Shown one piece after another: positions 59,522 to 64,000 of a stretch of DNA of 64,000 bases. Below the pieces are notes generated by a model. It saw only the letters and a list, made by a program, of their open reading frames with translations, was not told the origin of the DNA and made no database searches. The position numbers were made by a program, and so were the translations under genes. The stretch comes from Serinus canaria (Eukaryota; Chordata; Aves; Passeriformes; Fringillidae), in the NCBI RefSeq assembly GCF_022539315.1, contig NC_066313.1, positions 64,173,934-64,237,933 of the forward strand, read 5' to 3'. Each line of letters begins with the position of its first letter. Within the stretch, counting starts at the first letter, position 1.

Positions 59522-61666
59522 CTTTTCCATCTGTTCCTTTTAAATTTTCCCCAGGATATATAATCTTGTTCAACAAATGCTTTTTTTTTTAAATTAAAAG
59601 GTCATGAATCACTTCCAAACTCTTGTATTCATGTTTGTATCATCAAGTGTTCAGAATTCTCTAAGGGGAAAGTAAATTATTCCCCTTCCTCAGTGTCCAT
59701 GTCAGGATAAGAAGTGTAGTATACTGCAAGAGTAAGAGACCAGGACACTGTGGTGTGCCATCGGTAGTCAACAGGTAATCCATGGAATTTTAGTTGCCAG
59801 TTCCAGTGCAAAACATCCTGCCTTGGACTAGCTAACTCAGAACTATAACAAAGTCTAACCTTGAGCTAAGAGTATGCTTTATTTGCCAGCCTGTACAGTA
59901 TCCTGATGATTCTCCTTTTCCTCTTGCAGAAGTTGTGCAGTTTTCCTTGCACTCCACTGTTGAGAGAATTTACTTGGAGGGATAGAGATCTTTGCTATGG
60001 CAAAAGGCAGATGAAGCTGATATCTTTCATCTGGTCAGGAAGTTCCCTACCTACTGGATATACATGTCCAAAAGGAAACATGATGTTTTTTAAGTAAAAA
60101 CTAGGTTACCATCACAAATATGTGTTTAAGATGTCTGAAAGAAGAAACATCAATATAATCTAATAATTAGGCACTGAATCACTTGTTAGAATATTTAAGT
60201 ATTTTATTTCATAACTATTTCACACAGAAATAGTCTTTAGAGCTTTAACCACTAGTCTTGACTCCCTGCTCCAGGCCAACAAAACCTATGTCCTTAGGAG
60301 CTTGGCATTACTCTCCATGTCAGTGTATTTTTGAAGTGACTTGTATTTTACCTGCACTGTGCAGGAAAGGGAAAATCTGAATGCCTGGTCTTGGGGATCT
60401 GGAGGGAGCTATTTCCATAGGTAGTGCACTGAGCACCAAGTAAAATGGACAGGTTTTCAGAGGTGAACTGCCACCAGAGCAAAGGCAGGGCTAGTTGTTT
60501 GGCATTTGTAACCCATGTGACCTGCTGTTTTACCTGTGATTAGCAAACATTGACCAGAGTTTGTAGGCTACAAAGACTGCATTGAAAGGGGCTAGCACAG
60601 CTGTAATTAGGAAAATACAAAGCGCTGCAGCAGTCTCTACTGCAGCTACTGAGTGAATAGTCAGTCTGGCTAATATAAGTCCCAGAATCAGATGTCTTCT
60701 TAAAATCCATTACCACAGAATTCCCCTTGGAAATGCAGTTAGTTTCATCAGTTCATGGCTTTATGAGCTGGCCAATTAATATGAGTGATATCCTGACTTC
60801 CGCTCATAAAAACAATCTCTCTCTAATGCTGGTATAATTTGGAGATATACTACTCAAAGAAGTAACTTTCTGAACAGTGAGGATGGTACTCTGTAAGAGC
60901 TCATATACCTGATTGCAAAACCTGGATTACCAAGGTGTTGGGGAAGATGAAACAAGAAAGCCTTACAAATATGATTGCTTGGCAAAAGATTTTGAGAATA
61001 TAGAAACCCCCAGTCTCGCCTACACCAAGGCAATGAATTCTTTTTTTGAAGATGTACACTGAATAGCACACACCCAAAATATGGAACAAACATCTAAAGT
61101 ACGTACAAAAATCAGCATCTGGTAAAATATTTGATGACTTTTTTTCTTCAGACTTAATAAGAAAGTAATAACAGCTATCTCCAGTTTCTCTAGATGATGC
61201 TATTGTATTTTATGCATAGTCTGTTACAGAGAACCATATTTGTTCCAAAGGCAGATACATTCACTTCAGTGAGAGTCACATCTTTTTATTCCAGAAGTGA
61301 ATGTGATATTGAATTATTCAAATCAACAAAACTATAAAATTATAGTTATTTTAATTGAGGTCCTAGATGTGATAGTCACAGATCATTTAGAATACATGTT
61401 AATTATACTGTCATTGTTTTTCATAGTTTTCAATTATATTGTGAGGGATCTCATAATGGGGCAGAGATCAAAGCTATTTGAATATCAATACCAATCAGCA
61501 ATGCTGATTCTTTCTGTTTACTTGACCTTTAAAGTAAGTCAGATTTCCATGGAAAAAAAGAAATTGTCATAACACTAGGCAGATTAGGTGCTTTTAGTTT
61601 TGTTGAATTTCCTCAAACTATTTATTTGGTATAACTTAAAAGTAAGGACAACCATAGCCTGAACTG
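59522..61666. other. Unassigned non-coding stretch
   Basis: No gene or known transposon is recognised. Apart from a short T run near 59580 there is no notable structure. Confidence 0.55.
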
Positions 61667-61815
61667 ATTTTTTATTTTTTCTTTTTTGCTTTATTTGGTT
61701 TGGTTTGGTTTGGGCTTTTTTGTTTTTGTTTTTTTTCTTTGGTTTGATTTTTTGTTTAGTTTTTGTTCTTGTTTTTGGTTTTGTTGGTTTTTGGTTTTGT
61801 TTTTGTTTTTGTTTA
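61667..61815 (+). repeat. T/G-only low-complexity tract
   Basis: About 150 bases are almost free of A and C on this strand and are built of TTTGG, TTTTTG and GTTTT words (for example TTTGGTTTGGTTTGGTTTGG at about 61693). The composition is the complement of the A/C tract at 48184-48264. The lysine/asparagine-rich minus-strand frame across it is an artefact. Confidence 0.9.
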
Positions 61816-64000
61816 ATTCCATTTGATTAAAAGTCACTGTACTTCCTGAAGATGAGAGCTTTGTTATTTTGATTGGGAGATAATACCAACATTGACAGAG
61901 ACAAATAAATATGATGAAGAGGAAATAAGCATCTGCTTCTTTAAAATATAGTATGCAAGCAGTTGTGCCGTGGACAGTCATTTTAAGAAAAACCATGAAA
62001 AATATCAGATATTTTTCTCCACCTGATTATTTTGAACTTGTCATATATAGGTATACAGTTGTGTTTATATTTCATATATGATGGTTTCACCAAAAGCAGT
62101 GGCATATATGCCTAGACATTATTTGGGGTGTCTTTACCCTATCACCTTTAACAGACTTTTAACACTGATTATCCACTGTCTTTCTTTAATGGACAGCCTG
62201 ATGGCAGGCAGGATTTAGGGACACCACATGCCTAGCCTCAGTACCTCAGCCACATAAAGCTTGGGGAGGTGGTTACACTCTTAGTTGTTTATAGGATTTC
62301 ATACCATACCAGACAGTGGCATTAATCCAGCCATGGGGCAGGAGATGGAGTTTGAGAGTATTGCAGGATAGAGAAGTAGCCACTTTACTCCAGAGAGGTA
62401 TTGCACCCTTGGTCTTAAGGTCAGCCACTGAGACTGTAACAGAAACATCCTTTAGTGATTGCTTCCACCAGACTCAGGATCAGACCAGGAAGCTTCTGGA
62501 TGCTATGGGTAGGGATCCAGCTATCTTCAAAATCCATCCTTCAGTTAGTGACAAGTTTTAGACAAATTAATCCTGGAGAATGTTACCAAAGCCTTCTAAA
62601 ATTCAATTTCTATGTGATATATGTTCTGTAAAGCAGTCGTCTCATCTCTGTCTTGACTAGAGAATCAATTTCTTCATTACTTTTATTCAACAAATATATT
62701 TGAGAAGGCAGCTTGGATATACTGGCCATAAAAATATGGTTTCAAGTTCAGCCTTTAGCTATCTGTGGGTCCTAATTTTAGATTATGGTAGTCTGCTGAA
62801 GTTAAAATTCAGAATTAAGGATCTGGTTTGGTTTGTAAAGATTTAGCCAAAGATTTAGCTGAGCATTTATAGTGTAAGTAGGTGGAGCTGTCTGTCTAAA
62901 AATATCCGTGGTCATTAGAGGTTAAAACGTAGGAGAGAAAATCTATTTCAAAAAAGAGTCTATGAAGGCATAAGCTTCATCATAATAAAAAAAAAAAAAA
63001 AGCCCTATACAAGAAATATCCTGCAGATGAAAAAAGCTGTGGAACTGTCAGCAAATGAACTCACATACACTTAATTTTCTATCTATACATTTCTGAATTA
63101 AGTTCCACCCCTCTCCTATTTTAGGAGATACCATACTCAAGGAGTAATCCAAACATCTTCATAATTTCTGAAACAGAGATAGCAGGATATGAAATATATA
63201 AGAATTCCAGCAAGTATTTTTCATTTGCTTTGTTGGGTTGGTTTTGAAAAACAGAAACCTGAGGGCAAGTAGCATTTTCAAGGTCTGAATAATTCTGTAC
63301 TCAGTCACATCACTTGCAGCTTTTCACACACCTGCATTTTATGTACATGCACACACAAATGTGTTATTCTTTAATTTTGTCATACTTATCTAATGTGCAT
63401 TGGTAGCAGAGAACTCAATTCTTGCTTGCAAAGGATGTGAAATGATAGACTGATTTTCCCTCCTCACTGAGATTTTTCTCACACAAATGGATTTAGTGTT
63501 TAGAGAGGTTACATAAACACAGATATATACACTGATATCTTAAAAATTTAGCACTTTTATTTTATTCTTATATTCATAGGAAGTTACCTCTTCCTGCTTG
63601 CCTCTGCCCTACCCACTCATTTAATTTTCAGACCTATCTTATCTGGTCCACATGGGAATCACCAGAGATATCACAGCAGCTTCTCAACCTCTTGGGAATC
63701 TGCTTGCTTCTTTTTCTTATGCCAGTTCACTTTGTCCTCTAAGTAAGAATTCAAATGTCAATCATTTTTTGTTCAATTTCATGGGGTAGAATCACAAAAA
63801 TGGCAACCAATCCAATTGCAAATTACTTGATGAATCTTCTTTGAAGAGTTGCCAATAATGCTAATCATCAAATGGTTGAATTCAGCTCTGTAGAAATGCA
63901 TTTGTGAAGAACAGCAATCTCTGTGACTTTGACAAAGGAACTGCTGACTTGCCTCACTGTTTGTCTTTTGATGTGAAAGAGCAAATCGATTTATAGAGCT
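61816..64000. other. Unassigned AT-rich non-coding stretch
   Basis: No gene is recognised. The part at 62180-62560 is less AT-rich and carries an 81-codon plus-strand frame (62316-62561) without known motif. An A15 run lies at 62987-63001. Confidence 0.5.
62987..63001. repeat. Poly(A) run, 15 bases
   Basis: Fifteen A residues follow CATAAT. No retrocopy body precedes it that I can recognise, so it is listed as a homopolymer only. Confidence 0.9.

Noticed and set aside
61691..61996. Lysine/asparagine-rich protein on the minus strand
   Set aside because: It is produced entirely by translating the T/G-only low-complexity tract.
62987..63001. Poly(A) tail of a processed pseudogene
   Set aside because: The sequence before it resembles no transcript, and no target duplication is visible. 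CR1 machinery rarely makes retrogenes in birds.

Overview
This window looks like an AT-rich stretch of avian nuclear DNA without genes. The bird assignment rests on the transposon content. At least nine fragments of CR1, the dominant LINE of birds, can be recognised, most of them 5'-truncated. Several keep the typical CR1 3' end, built from short ATTCTATG-like units. Poly(A)-tailed L1 or Alu elements are absent, and only very old MIR-type SINE remnants accompany the CR1s. Reptiles also carry CR1, so 'bird' is an inference and the species cannot be named. I found no coding exon, rRNA, tRNA gene, CRISPR array, operon or CpG island. The reading frames present are either CR1 reverse-transcriptase remnants, antisense shadows of CR1, or chance open frames in AT-rich DNA.

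Layout. 1-1003 holds the reverse-transcriptase part of a minus-strand CR1 that runs off the left edge, with its catalytic box mutated. 1.0-13.8 kb is unique-looking DNA with three faint MIR-like SINE remnants (3.5, 7.1, 8.2 kb), two hairpin-like repeat copies (2.1, 10.4 kb) and a tRNA-like SINE head at 11.7 kb followed by about 380 bp that resembles a conserved non-coding element. 13.8-18.9 kb is a transposon cluster: a decayed minus-strand CR1, then two back-to-back minus-strand CR1s that appear to split a much older CR1/L3-like LINE. 18.9-31.2 kb is unique-looking, with a good MIR copy at 22.6-22.8 kb. 31.26-33.31 kb is the longest CR1 (about 2 kb, minus, internally deleted, catalytic aspartates lost). 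33.3-51.5 kb holds a MIR at 37.7 kb, a plus-strand CR1 at 40.7-41.15 kb, a probable ancient LINE piece at 44.2-44.8 kb, an A/C-rich tract at 48.2 kb and a candidate solo LTR at 48.39-49.02 kb. 51.5-64 kb holds three more CR1s (51.5, 54.8, 57.2 kb), a long polypurine tract at 59.4 kb and a T/G-only tract at 61.7 kb.

No set of genes here works together. The window is a record of layered retrotransposition: ancient CR1/L3-like LINEs and MIR SINEs, then several generations of CR1, then local duplication and slippage. The features most worth checking are the SINE-headed candidate conserved element at 11.7-12.2 kb, the nested LINE cluster at 15.6-18.9 kb, the candidate solo LTR at 48.4 kb, and the palindrome-forming repeat family. 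I see no convincing new biological system. Family assignments come from reading the sequence against remembered consensus features, not from a database search, and most boundaries are good to about 10-30 bp.
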